Positions 10,739-22,389 of a stretch of DNA of 64,000 bases are shown here, one piece after another. The notes below the pieces were generated by a model. The model made no database searches. It was not told where the DNA came from and worked only from the letters and a program-made list of their open reading frames with translations. Positions within the stretch are counted from its first letter, which is position 1; the number at the start of each line of letters is the position of its first letter. This stretch comes from Acanthosepion pharaonis (Eukaryota; Mollusca; Cephalopoda; Sepiida; Sepiidae): positions 17,501-81,500 of the forward strand of contig CAHIKZ030000126.1 of the NCBI GenBank assembly GCA_903632075.3, given 5' to 3'. A program made the position numbers and the translations under genes.

Positions 10739-11198
10739 GTGGATAGAATAAGTAAAGGTTTATTGTAAAAAGCCAGTACAATAAGAATAAAGGTAACAGT
10801 TATACACAACGTCGTCACAAGTCAATCCAAATGCTACTATTGGAAGTTCGGTAGTTCTCGTGTAAGTTGTACTCAACAGATCCCAGCTAGACAGTATCTA
10901 GCCACGGCCCCATGCAGTCACATGTGGCACAAGGCTGAATTTAATGTGGGGTTCCCAAGCCCATAGGCTTGGACATAAAATCCCCATAGACCCTACATAA
11001 ACAGGATTGGGTCTGTCTACCTACTCTGCCCGAAGGCATAGCCTCGTCTGGTTTCCTCTCTGCCCGAAGGCAGAGAGTTCGACAACACAGCTGGAAAAGA
11101 TTCCAGCTAGACTCTGTAGTCCGTTGACTTACAGATACTTATAGGTAGCTACTACCTATAATGTAGTCAATCATGGGGTTGACAGGTTATACCATTAC
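10739..11198 (-). mobile_element. Probable solo LTR
   Basis: A block of about 460 bp that is more GC-rich and CpG-containing than its surroundings. It can be bounded TG...CA and carries AATAAA on the minus strand at about 10758-10763, near its 3' end, as in an LTR R region. No primer-binding site or polypurine tract adjoins it, and no target duplication was found, so boundaries are uncertain. It also holds the UUCG hairpin at 11056-11077. Confidence 0.4.
11056..11077 (-). other. Perfect hairpin with C(UUCG)G loop on the minus strand
   Basis: Stem CTCTCTGCC, loop TTCG, stem GGCAGAGAG when read on the minus strand: nine perfect pairs closed by a C-G pair round a UUCG tetraloop, an exceptionally stable RNA fold. 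A diverged duplicate (TGCC TTCG GGCAGAG) lies at about 11024-11042. Confidence 0.85.
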
Positions 11199-11510
11199 AT
11201 CATTTAGTTAAGTCAAAACTACAAGCAGTAATAGAAAATAAAGGAGTTCACACCAAATTTTAATTTCAAATAACTTTTTTTTTTTTCATGGGGGCATAAT
11301 CATATTTGAATGTCAACAATTCCTATTTTTGACAACAGTGTTTTAATGCTTAAGAATTTAATCATAAATAGTGCTTAATAATATCAGTTTTATTTATTGT
11401 GTAATGTTCCCCTAGAAATAATAAAATTGCTGCTATATTTAGTTTAGAACAAAATTAACCTTTTTATAGAAAGATAATTGTGTTGTACTTATTTATGGCT
11501 GATACTATAT

Positions 11511-11898
11511 ACATGGTGGAGCAAAAGTAATTGGAAAATCATTAACAGTGTAACAGAAAATAATATTTTTTTTTTTAAATAATACTGACATGTCAAAGTT
11601 AACAAAATCATTTTTTAAACATTGTTCACATAAAAATGAATTTACATATGAAAATAATAATAAAAAATACTATTTAAAAAGAAAAAAATCAATTAACAAA
11701 ATAATAATACAAAACTCTAATCAACAAAATTTATTAAAAGTAATTATTTGTTTTAATTGACTTAATGATATTTTATAAAGTAACTTCCCTGACCCACAAA
11801 AGTTTGCAGAAATTTGTGCAAAAGAATCGACAAATCAGATAATTGTAGAAAGATGTTTTTATTGGGTAATTGACCTATTTATTCTGCCCCATCCTGCA
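11511..11898. mobile_element. Mariner-type MITE candidate
   Basis: The left end ACATGGTGGAGCAAAAGTAA is matched by the reverse complement of the right end (GCAGGATGGGGCAGAATAA). The interior is AT-rich and non-coding. The right end abuts an (AT)n microsatellite. Confidence 0.4.
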
Positions 11899-12194
11899 GC
11901 ATGCATATATATATATATATATATATGTAAGCAAATATATGGATATAAATCCGACAGTATGAAGATATATATATAAATCAGGAAGTATTAAGGCAAACAG
12001 AATTTCTGCTTGATAGTTGTCTACATTATGAGTCATTGAATCAGAAATAATTGTTTACATGTTTATCAATGTAAGCTTTGAGTCATTTCATGATTTTTCA
12101 CTCATCAAGACTTTGAAGGGGGGGGGCTATTGAGGGAGAAATCATCAAACTCAGTGTTTCACTTATCATTTGTGTGCACATGTGTATATGTGTG

Positions 12195-12374
12195 TGTGTG
12201 CATATATATATATATATATATATAAATATATATAGAAAGAAAGAGACAGCCATCCGCATATATATGTATATACATATATATAGATAGATAGATAGAGAGA
12301 GTTAGGATCAAATATAGATCAGAATCTGAAGGATAAGATAACAAACAATACGTTACCTATTTCTTCTTTATCTT

Positions 12375-12420
<46 letters not shown>
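12195..12420. repeat. (TA)n, (GATA)n and (TA)n microsatellites
   Basis: (TA)n at about 12201-12225 and a GATA block at 12281-12299. A short inverted repeat (GATAAGATAA / TTATCTTATC) at about 12329-12378 leads into (TA)n of about 20 units at 12379-12420. Confidence 0.85.
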
Positions 12421-12423
<3 letters not shown>

Positions 12424-12782
12424 CATTAAAGACAACTGACAAGATACTACAATTAAGCTTTTTATTTAATTTTTTTTTCTTCTATATATACAAGTGATAA
12501 CATTTCTTGACATAAAGTCTAGAAACTTTCCAAATGTCCTGCATTTCCAAGCACTTTCAGCTTTACTTTGAGCCATGATCAAGGATGATTTTATTTTTAC
12601 TTTTAACTGAATGTATGGCTTATGTTATGTATGTATCTAGAGTTATGGGGATGCTTTATTTTACAAACACAATCATGTGTGTGTGTGTTTATATATATAT
12701 ATATATTATTTATATATTATATATGTGCAGTACTTATTGGAAAGCACTCGATATCAGTGATAGATAGAGCTAACATATTTAG

Positions 12783-14210
12783 TTGGATTGATGTGAGTTT
12801 GTGACCCTGGGTTTCACGCTATTTGTGATCATCAGACAAACTGATTAATTTTTAAATTTTGGATTTATTTATGGTTGCATATATCGGTGTTTTTATGGAA
12901 GTGGGAGAAAAAATTGTTATATGAACACCTCTCATACATACACAGACATACATACATGCACATTCATGCATTGCAGTTCACACAAACATAAGAATATATT
13001 AACAGTGTGTGACTGGGCGTATATGTGCATCCATGTTTTGTTGCATGCATATATACACAATTGGTCACTGTATTCAATGTTGGACTGTGTAGCGAACTTC
13101 TTTCACAAGTCGCAGTGTCAACGCACAGATTGTTGGTTTATTTTGTTCACAGAATATTGTTTTCTCACACACATATATACATATGCACATGCGTTCACAC
13201 ATCTAATAATAATTTCTGAATGCAGACATGAAAACAAATACCTATTATCACAATTTATACCAAACAGATAAAAAAATACCAACCAACCCTTCTAAATAAA
13301 CCACTATTGACCATATGAACATGAAAAGGGAAACCACTGACACCATAACAGCATCAATTATTTTTTAATTCAAACTACCATCAAATAATTATAATTATTG
13401 TTATTACCATTCCACCACCATTACTACAATCACTTCTACAATTTTACCATAACTATTTGCTGCCACAATTGTTATTATATATATATATATATAATCCCCC
13501 GACTATTACTACTGCATCACAATTACTATTGCCGCATTAGTCCATATTTACTACTGCACCACAATTACCATTACTGCATCAGTCCACAATTTACTTCCTT
13601 CCCCACCAAAATTAATACCACCACATAAATGCCAATAAGTATTATAAATTAGAGTTTCTACCATTTACATAAGCACAATCGCCAAAAACAGGCAAATAAC
13701 CGGCTTTAACAAAATAGAATTAAAAAATTAAAAATAATAATAATTTTACCTACCATAGTCTTATACAGACCCCATCTTAAGATAAAAAAAAACAGATGGA
13801 TAGAAGATGTGTGAATGTGTGTGCATACGTATATATGTGTGTTCAAGAAAGCAATATTCCATGAACAAAATAGACAAATGGTCTGTACATTGACATTGCA
13901 ACTTGCAAAAGAAGTTCACTACACAATCCAACATTGAATACAGTAACCAATCGTGTACATATGCATGCAATGAGACATGGATGCACATATACGCCCAGTC
14001 ACACATTGTTCATATATGTTTATGTGAACTGCAATGCATGAATGTCTGTGTATGTATGAGTGGCATTCCAACAACAATTTTTTTCTCCCACTTCCATAAA
14101 AACAGTGATATACACAACCATAAATAAATTCAAAATTTAAAAATTAATCAGTTTGTCTGACGATCACAAATAGCGTGTAACCCAGGGTCACAAACTCAAA
14201 TCAATCCAAT
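12783..14210. mobile_element. Long inverted repeat element, ~400-bp arms
   Basis: The left arm (12783-13204) starts TTGGATTGATGTGAGTTTG; the right arm (13806-14210) is its reverse complement at roughly 85-90% identity, ending AAATCAATCCAA. A spacer of about 600 bp lies between them. Both outer ends can be read as flanked by TA. The interior encodes no transposase. It may be a fold-back transposon or two head-to-head insertions of one family. Open frames inside the two arms are mirror images of each other, not separate genes. Confidence 0.8.
13507..13600. repeat. Tandem duplication of a ~47-bp TAC-rich unit
   Basis: Two units of TACTACTGCATCACAATTAC with AGTCCA-type tails lie within the spacer of the long inverted repeat, next to an (AT)n tract at 13475-13492. 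Confidence 0.7.
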
Positions 14211-14280
14211 TAAATATATATATATAAATTTCCAAGAGGATAGAATACAGTTACAACTCAATGTCCAGGACAGAGTAAGA

Positions 14281-14450
14281 ATATAATATAAAAGGCTCAA
14301 ACACTAATATTCCATGGTTATAATTTATTACATTAGAATCAAATCCATCCAATTCATCAGATTCAAAAGGTTTGATGAATTGGATCATGATTACGATTCC
14401 AATGTAATAAATTATAAACATGGAATATTAGTTTGATCCTTTATATTATA
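14281..14450. mobile_element. Fold-back hairpin element, ~80-bp arms
   Basis: The left arm ATATAATATAAAAGGCTCAA through ATTCCATGGTTATAATTTAT and CCAATTCATCA is mirrored by TGATGAATTGGATC through AATAAATTATAAACATGG to GATCCTTTATATTATA. Only a few bases separate the arms. It sits 70 bp from the long inverted repeat and abuts a TA array. Confidence 0.75.
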
Positions 14451-14454
<4 letters not shown>

Positions 14455-14527
<73 letters not shown>

Positions 14528-14571
14528 GCATATATATTATACATATATATATATATATATTATACACACAG

Positions 14572-14631
<60 letters not shown>

Positions 14632-14637
14632 CACTTA
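14455..14637. repeat. Long (TA)n / (CA)n array left of the Tc1 element
   Basis: About 31 TA units, then shorter TA, CA and TA blocks. TA is the target of Tc1 elements, and the Tc1 copy at 14638 begins where this array ends. Confidence 0.95.
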
Positions 14638-16229
14638 CAGTCAACAATGAAATTATTTGTACACCCATCAATTTTGATTATTTTTATTCAATTCTCAGAA
14701 TCTAATGCCTGTATGATGCCAGGTTTTTTTTTATATGTTAATAAACACAAAAAATGGAATATGAAACCCAATTTTCAGTACAAAAGGTTAAATACAGCAA
14801 ATCTGACAGGTGAATTATATAAAATAGGAAAAAATAATTATTCATACAGTATGAAAAATAGAAAAAAATGAACAATTTTCACCACACTAATAGTCATGGC
14901 CTCTTACCTTTTAACTTGCTGCAACTGTTTTCTAAAGTTTTGGTGAGATTTGAAGAAGTCTTTTTTAGAATTTTCTTCCATTCTTCAATAGTTACACATT
15001 CTAATTCCTGAAGGTTTTTTAGTGACTGACAATTTATTTGAACTTTCAAATCTTGCCATAGATTTTCAATGGGATTTAAGTCAGAACTTATTGAAGGGCA
15101 TTACAGAACTGTAATCTTTTTCTGAAGCCATGCAGTACCTGATTTATATGTATGTTTGGGATCATTATCTAGCTGAAAAGTAAATTGCCAACCTAGATGA
15201 AGATTTTGCACTGATAGTTATAAATTTTCATCCAGAATTTTGATTTAGTCAACAGATTTCATTATTCCTCTTATGGCAATTAATTGTCTAGTTTCCCTTG
15301 AGTGAAAACAATTGCAAAAATCATCAAGCTGCCTCCATATTTTAATGTTGCCACTGTGTTCTTTCTTGCACCAAATCATCTGTACATCATTATGTCCAAA
15401 AAGTTCAATTTTTATTTCATCATGCCATAGTACTTGTTTCCAAAAGCAATTTGCTTTGTTCAAGAACATTTTGGCAAAATTAAACCAAGCAACAATGTGA
15501 CATGGTTTGTGAAGAGGGGTTTATTGTGGTCAGTTTCTATACAACCCATTTCTATTTAAACAATGTTGTATTGTGCAAGTACTTATGCTGATACCCATCA
15601 TACCTAAACCTTTGGCAATGTCTTTCAAAACAATCCTTGGGTTTATATTAATCTCATGACACAGTTTTCCTGCAGTTCTCAGTGACAATTTGGGTTTTCT
15701 TCTGTCCTGCCAAACTGTTTACACTTCTTTATAATGGGCTGTACTGTAGATCTAGGGGCAACTAACTGGTTTGAAATAGTGCTATAACTATTTCCTGACT
15801 TGTGGAAGTCAATAATTCTCTGTCTCAAGTCAACGTTAAGTTCCTTTGTCTTTTCCTGTCGTGTTGTTAACCTAAGAATAACAATGGTGACACTCTATGC
15901 ACCATGTGATGTTCTTTGCTGGAATTATCACAAATAGTCAACTGAATAAATAGTCTAGAAGGATTCACCAATAAAATAATTATGTAAATTACTCATACTT
16001 ACATGAATCAATCAATTTAAAATGATATTTTCTACTGTATGAATAATTTTGTCTTTTCCTATTTTACATAATTCACTTGTCAAATTTGTTGTATTTAACC
16101 TCCTCTTCTGAAAATTAAGTTTTATATTCGTTTTTGTGCTTATTAAGCTGGCATCACACAGACATTAGATTCTGAAAAATGGATAAAAATTTTAAAAATT
16201 GATGGGAGTACAAATAATATAGTTTACTG
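14638..16229 (-). mobile_element. Tc1-like transposon with long inverted repeats
   Basis: Full-length but inactive element of about 1.59 kb. The left end CAGTCAACAATGAAATTATT and the right end (reverse complement CAGTAAACTATATTATTTGT) begin terminal inverted repeats of about 215 bp (14638 to ~14855 and ~16015 to 16229) at roughly 80% identity, ending near CATACAGTA. The left end follows TA. The right end lies beside another TA array, so the duplicated TA is hard to verify there. The transposase fossil runs on the minus strand. Confidence 0.85.
14895..15870 (-). pseudogene. Tc1-like transposase pseudogene
   Basis: From the N-terminus: a helix-turn-helix region TKELNVDLRQRIIDFHKSGN, then VLWHDEIKIELFGHND (first catalytic Asp region), LDNDPKHTYKSGTAWLQKK (second Asp) and SDLNPIENLWQDLK (third acidic residue, DD34E type). 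Stop codons, for example just after NPNCH and at the usual Trp after ITVL, and frame changes inactivate it. The C-terminal 60 codons remain open, so decay is moderate. Confidence 0.85.
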
Positions 16230-16450
<221 letters not shown>

Positions 16451-16505
16451 TTTGTAGAAAGAGAGTGAGAGATTCTATTTTATTAAAAATTAGTTGATGG
16501 CATGC

Positions 16506-16561
16506 AATTTCTGAAAGATAATGTTTTTAAGCCAAGCAGTCTTTATTGTACTTGATGTCAA
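16506..16561. repeat. Dispersed repeat fragment shared with 19132-19194
   Basis: ATTTCTGAAAGATAATGTTT, then AAGCCAAGCAGT and GATGTCAAG, recur in order at 19135-19194 (ATTTCTGGAAGATAACG, AAGGCGAGCAGT, AATGTCAAG). The family is unknown. Confidence 0.4.
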
Positions 16562-16628
16562 GTCACCTGAAAAGTGTAATTTTGTGAAACGCAGACTAGA
16601 TATAATATCACTGAACATTTACTCTGAT

Positions 16629-16637
<9 letters not shown>

Positions 16638-16671
<34 letters not shown>

Positions 16672-16724
16672 AATAGTAAAATAAGCTAAAAGCTTGAACT
16701 ATCAAATTAACTAAGGGTCCCATG

Positions 16725-16756
<32 letters not shown>
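16638..16756. repeat. Two (TA)n microsatellites
   Basis: TA arrays at about 16638-16670 and 16729-16756, separated by unique sequence. Confidence 0.9.
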
Positions 16757-16760
<4 letters not shown>

Positions 16761-16905
16761 AAAGAATAAATAGTAAATGTTTATCAATCTAACATGCTTC
16801 ACTTTTATGAAAGCTCCCTCAAAGAATGAGATATGGATAATACTTTAATAAAAGTGAAACATCTTAGATTGATAAACATTTCCCCTTTGTTCTTTATCTT
16901 ATCAT
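16756..16905. mobile_element. Fold-back element with ~57-bp arms
   Basis: The left arm GATAAAGAATAAATAGTAAA, then TGTTTATCAATCTAA and TTCACTTTTAT, is mirrored by AATAAAAGTGAAAC, TTAGATTGATAAACATT and TTCTTTATCTTATC. The loop is about 35 bp. The left side abuts a TA array. Confidence 0.65.
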
Positions 16906-16999
16906 TCTGTCTGTTAGATTTCTATTTACATTTGATCATAACTCATTATATATGTTCTAATTCTGTAAATTCTTAATTACCTTGTTTTTCAAACTTTTT

Positions 17000-17718
17000 A
17001 TGGGCCAATATTCAAGAATTTAAAAAAAAATGGGGGTTATTCACAAATAAATTGATTATTTTCCCCGGATATTTTTTATTGAATTTGTTAAAATATTTAT
17101 TAACCAATTTATAGTCTCCTTGCTTTGGTTGTTATGGCTACATGAAGAAAACAGGAAAGTGAATCCTTACCAAAACCATTGTGATTATCACAATCAAAAT
17201 GAGGATAATAGTCCTCATTGGAAAAATTCTTCCTTTTCTTTAAATCCTCTCACATTTTTTTGCCTCAGAAAAAAGTTGTTTTTTTTTTAAACTCCATTTT
17301 GTACAGACTTTGTTTATGAGTCTAAAGGAGATATATTAAAGGTTTTACACCATTTTTTTTTTCATTTTTGCTTTTATTTGATGGTCTGCTTTAGAAATTT
17401 TTTCCAACAGAAATTTGTTGAATTTTTTTTAATTAAATGTGAAAAAAATTTTTTTTTTCATTTGAAGAACAAAGAAATTTTTCCAAATATCATCTTTTTG
17501 TTTTATACAGTGTGGAACACCTACTTACAAAAGTGACAGAAAGAAAAAGAAAAAGACTAAATGAATTTGGCTAGATAAAAAAAAAAATTCTAACAATCCC
17601 AGCACCCCTCTGTTGTATGCATGTGTAGTCGTACCAACATAACAAATTTAGTCCAATGAAATCCTGAAGGACAAAACTTGTCACAAGTAAACTTTTTCCA
17701 CTTTTTCATACAATTTCC

Positions 17719-17785
<67 letters not shown>

Positions 17786-18420
17786 TACACATGCATTTTT
17801 ATATGTTAATTATCATTTCTCCTCTTGTTTATATACAAAACTGATAGAAAATATAAAACTGTACATAACTCTTAGGAAGATCATGTTGCTTTTTGTTACA
17901 TCTGACTGAAAAGTTTATTTATACAAACACAGCACCTTTTCCTTTCCCCATACAACAGAATAAATCAATTTCCTTATCTTGATCCATTTTTTAAACTAAA
18001 ATTTGTATTCATTTTCTCTTTTTATCCCAGATACCACCCCCCACACTCTTCACCCTACCTGCCTTGTGACTGTAAATGAATTAATTTTCACCTTTGTCCT
18101 TGATAATATTGTGCATTTATGTAAAAAAAAAGACACTTTTATATACAGTTACATAACAATAGAAAATTTACTTGAACCTTTGTAAATAACAATTGAATAT
18201 TCTGTATCTGTTGTGCATGTAATTTTTACAGAAATTGAAATTTAAACTTTGTCATTTTTTTTAGTTAAACCAAAATTTCTTTCTTGAAGTTTATAATGAA
18301 AAAATGTTCAAAAGCTGCCACCTCTACCCTCTGTGTTAGTTGTGGACAATTTCTTTTTTTTTATTGGCTCAATGGTTAGAAATAATCTACCAAGTTTGAT
18401 ATTATATATAAAATAAAACA
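17000..18420. other. AT-rich intergenic stretch, no gene seen
   Basis: Contains an (AT)n array of about 31 units at 17721-17782 and many T or A homopolymers. The open frame reading out of the TA array has no domain. Confidence 0.55.
17721..17782. repeat. (AT)n microsatellite, about 31 units
   Basis: Uninterrupted AT dinucleotides. Confidence 0.95.
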
Positions 18421-18424
18421 ATTT

Positions 18425-19105
18425 TGGCAATCTTCAACTTTTGTACCCACAAAAAGACAGTGTACCAAATGGACTATTTTACCTTTGATGATGTTATTAA
18501 TTTAACTATTTTCACTCCTCAGCAATATGTATTGTTTTAAAAAGTGATGATTAGAAGTGTAATAAAACCTAAACTTATGATGAAAGTAAAATTTTATTTA
18601 TGTTCTTGTGAATTTAAAACAAAAATATGAAACACTATTTATTAGATTGTTTATTTACAAGAATAATTTTCTATTTACAACATTCTAAAACTAATACAAT
18701 TAGAATGAACACAATCCAATAGTTATCATTTATCAATTTATAAAGAAATAAATGTAAAAGCAAATTTTTATTCATAAATTTATAAACATTTACTAAATTA
18801 ATAAAATATATGAACCATCTAAAAAGAAATCTTTATTATTTATCCTTTTATAAATTATGAATTCATTGGCATTTAGCTGATATTCATTGGCATTTAGCTG
18901 ATATTCTGCAAACAATTCCAATAAACACTATAATAAATAAATAGCATAAGTAAATTCTATTTATTGCTTTTTAAAACAATAAACATAACCAAGGAGTGAA
19001 GGTAGTTAAAATAATAGTGGTGTCAAGGGATAAACAACCCTTTTGACACATTGGGTTTTTTTTTTTTTTCGTGGGCATGAAGGTGAAAGATTGCTACAAG
19101 TTTTT
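18425..19105. mobile_element. Non-autonomous TIR element, copy B
   Basis: The left side (GGCAATCTTCAACTTTTG, CTATTTTCACTCCTCAGCAA, TTTTAAAAAGTGATGATTAG) is mirrored on the right (CTTGGTTATG.., AGGAGTGAAGGTAGTTAAAA, GTGTCAAGGGATAAACAACC, AAAGATTGCTAC). It is the same family as 5745-6345. The interior is AT-rich with two 19-bp copies of CATTGGCATTTAGCTGATA at about 18867-18904. No transposase. Confidence 0.65.
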
Positions 19106-19131
19106 GGGCAAGAAAAAAAACAACCAACTGG

Positions 19132-19194
19132 GTATTTCTGGAAGATAACGTTTTAAGGCGAGCAGTTACTGTAATTAAAGAGCTCAATGTCAAG
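19132..19194. repeat. Dispersed repeat fragment, mate of 16506-16561
   Basis: Carries ATTTCTGGAAGATAACG and AAGGCGAGCAGT, then AATGTCAAG, in the same order as the copy at 16506. Confidence 0.4.
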
Positions 19195-19286
19195 AAAAAG
19201 AGCATTACTATTAACAAATGAAATGAAACGTTAATCTCAACTCTCTCTACTTCAAGTTTTCTGGATCTCCACTCTTTAAAAGGCTT

Positions 19287-19412
19287 TATAGTAAAATTGA
19301 GTTTATTTACAGAAATTATATTTTCTTAAAACTTATTTACAGAAATCATATTTTTCTTAAACTTTTTTCTTAAAAAATATAATTTTTGTAAATAAATTCA
19401 ATTTTCCTATCA
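19287..19412. repeat. Inverted repeat, ~38-bp arms
   Basis: AAAATTGAGTTTATTTACAG through AAATTATATTTTC is mirrored by AAAATATAATTTTTGTAAAT through AAATTCAATTTTC. An extra direct copy of TTATTTACAGAAAT lies in the loop. Confidence 0.7.
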
Positions 19413-19572
19413 AGTTCCCTCACAAGTGGTTATCACACTCATAAAAGCTCTGAGTAGGGACAGTTGAACATTTAATTTGAATTGTTTATATTGAATTAAT
19501 ATTTTTCTTAGATTTTAAGTCAGAATATATTCATTTTCCACTAGTTTGATATAAATATATATATAAACACAT

Positions 19573-19759
19573 CTTTATTTTAGGATATTACATCAAAAAA
19601 CATGTCAAAATCGCTACACAATTGCAGTTGGGTTTTGATGTATATCAACGTATCTCAGGCAATTGTAAATTTACAATTGCCTGATAAGATGCATTGATAT
19701 GTATCAAAATACAACTGCAATTTTGACATGTTTTTCAATGTAATATCCTAAAATAAAGA
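19573..19759. mobile_element. Near-perfect fold-back element, ~90-bp arms
   Basis: From TCTTTATTTTAGGATATTAC at the left to the centre CAATTGTAAATTTACAATTG, then back to GTAATATCCTAAAATAAAGA. One 10-bp insertion (about 19611-19621) and a few substitutions separate the arms, and there is essentially no loop. Confidence 0.85.
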
Positions 19760-19764
19760 ATATT

Positions 19765-21410
19765 GCTCTACTTTGTATTGATCCCTCTTTTAAATTAAAT
19801 GTTATGAACGTTGCAATTGTACTCTATTCATTCTCATCTTACCTGGATATAAACACATCTCTAAAAAGCAATGAACATTTACATTCACTTCATTAATACA
19901 TTTTTTTTTTCAGAATTATTGCCAAAAGTTTAATGATTTTATTGATTTCCTTAATTAGAATATCAAAAGCAGATGGGAAAAAAATTTATTCTATTTTGAA
20001 AACTATATCAGCAGTCAATATTATTTCTGACGTTCAAAGATTTTGAGCCCAAATTTCTGGCCAGAAATGAAAATCATTTGGATTATGCAACTTTGAAGCA
20101 TTGCAGAGGTGTCCAAAGTAATCTCCAAAAACAAAAACTAATGTTAATTTCTGACATTTTGCATATCTCCAAATTAAATTGTTTTCTTGCTTGTTGCATT
20201 TTGCAGCATATAAACACTGGGTACCTGAACATGAGGTAATGGTTAATTAGCCTAGTCTGGCTGATCATTAGATAGAGTTCCATTGATCCTTAATGGGTGC
20301 TCTTTATTTGTAGTCTTGTGCCAAACTAAGTAAAATAACTGCATCATACAAAAAGAATCAATTAAGAAAGCAATATGCAAATATATTTAACCCTGTTTTC
20401 AATGCCAATATATTTATAAAAGGTCAAGGTTATAAACAAACTCATAGCTAAAAAATAGAAGATTTAAAATGGACATTGAATACTAGTGGCTCAAATAATG
20501 TGGTATTGGAATTATATTTGTCTTCTTACTAATTATTCATAAGTAATGGCTAAGGTTTTGGATTTTAAGGTTTTTATCGGCAAAAGTGTCATGAGAGGAG
20601 AAATCATAGATGATTTTTAATACACTGCACTTATTGGATGAATGCAAGCATTTTGGAATCTATTAAGTGTTTTTTCTCGTAAAAATTAAAATGAAGAATC
20701 ATATTTCTCTTCTGACTGGGAAATTTGTTGACTTTTATTTCTTTCATTCCTTTAGAGTCTGAATAAAATTGTTGTCTGATTTGTTAGTACAGTTCCAGTA
20801 TTTCGAAAAATTAGTAATGAATTATAAAAGAAATGAGTTATTTTTTTAACTTGAATCAAATTTCAAGTATGCATCCTTTGAAATTTTCAAGTAATTTACT
20901 TCTTTGTGTCTCTCTGAGAGGGAGACATCATTTGAATGATTGCTCTCATTCTTGTCATCATTTCTGTTGTTATTGCAATGATTCAATTGATCCGTATTTT
21001 GTACAACCAAAAAAATTAACCCAACCTCTTTCTATATAAATTGTGCATCTGAAAAAAGCAATAGTTTTAATTAATCCAAAACATTTGTGCTAACACCAAA
21101 AAGAACAAAATCAGGATTCTGACCAACACTTGGAACAAATTATTTCAATAATGGAAACCCAAAACTGAAATAAGAAAACTGTTCCATTTTTTTGTAACTA
21201 TTTACTATTTTAATAATTTCTAAATCACTCTAAAAGATGATTATTCATGCTTGTTTCCAATAAGATTGTCACATGACCAAATTAATCTCTTAACATCTAC
21301 TGGTTATTTTCTAAGTATATCTATTAACAGATGTTATAAAAAATAACCTTTTTTTTTCTTTTAGGGTTTTAATTTTCTAAAATATAATCTTTTGTTTTTT
21401 TTTTTTAATT
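19765..21410. other. AT-rich intergenic stretch, no gene seen
   Basis: Several 60-70-codon frames exist, but none shows a recognisable domain or splice-site support. No inverted repeat or long microsatellite was seen. Confidence 0.5.
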
Positions 21411-21510
21411 ACTTTGAAGACAGTTGAAGATTACAAGCAAGTTCAATTCATAATATACAAAATAATGACCAATTATTATACAAATTTAAATACTTACTGT
21501 CTTTACTTAC

Positions 21511-21843
21511 CCAAGTGTAATGTAGTGAGCCCCTTCTGCTTACCGAAAGTGGCCCACTTTGGCACTCACATTCATTTCCTCGCCTGCCCTTGCAAGGGAC
21601 AACTGTATATTCAGGAGAGTCGACTCGTTCCAACATCAAGTGTAGGTTGAGGCCATGAATCCAATCATTTACTTTACTGAGTGGAATTGCAATGATCATA
21701 TACCAGCTATCCTGACGAATACTTTGGACTGAAACAGCTACTAGATGGTCCTTAATGAAATGAAGCCATGCACTGTTTTTTCTTATTTTTATTGCTTGCT
21801 TACTAATGAAATTATGAATACTAATGAGAAGAGTATCAACCAA
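21511..21843 (-). other. Exon-like block of unknown gene, minus strand
   Basis: A 131-codon frame runs through WYMIIAIPLSKVNDWIHG, LNLHLMLERVDSPEYTVVP and CKGRRGNECECQSG. It is less AT-rich and lower in simple sequence than anything nearby. At its 3' side TTGG is followed by GTAAGTAAAG, a near-ideal donor (plus 21501-21510); an alternative donor GTAAGC lies about 30 bp earlier. An acceptor candidate, TCTTCTCATTAG, lies inside the frame near its start. I do not recognise the protein, and no partner exon was found. It could equally be a fragment of a coding repeat. Confidence 0.3.
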
Positions 21844-22389
21844 TTTTCATGGAAATGTACATCGTTTTAGTTCTCTCTATGAATTTTTATAATAATGACA
21901 TACAAAGCAGCAGTGGAATTCAAATGAACATCCTAAACTTGAAGATCATTTCCAATCAGGGAAATTAAGCTGGGCTTTAGTGCATGACAAAGTCTCTGAC
22001 TTCAAAAGGTAGAAATTAGTTTGCGTGATTACTAAGTGACTTTTGTGATGACCTATCGAATAAGTCAACAGTTTTTTTTTTTCTTTTGGTTTTCTAACAT
22101 AATCGTTTCCCCGATTTGCAGACAAAGTCTATTGATTGAAACTGTGCATGCTTTTTATTGGAGGTGTCAAGTGTCATGATTGATATTAGTACAGAAAATG
22201 GAATCAATGATTTGACTTCAAATTTTGGCTGAGACAGTTGTATATGTGGGTTCACTTTGCACTAGTATTCTTAGGAAAGGCATGAATCCACTTTTACTAG
22301 TACTTTCTCAATTGTCAACTGTTTCAACAAAATTCTCATCACTGGCATGCCACAACAGTAGTTTATGAAGTCTGCCTTTTACTCAGAGA

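Noticed and set aside
11024..11077. Hairpins considered as a Helitron 3' end
   Set aside because: The stem is not followed within about 10 bases by CTRR and a T target; an LTR interpretation fits better.
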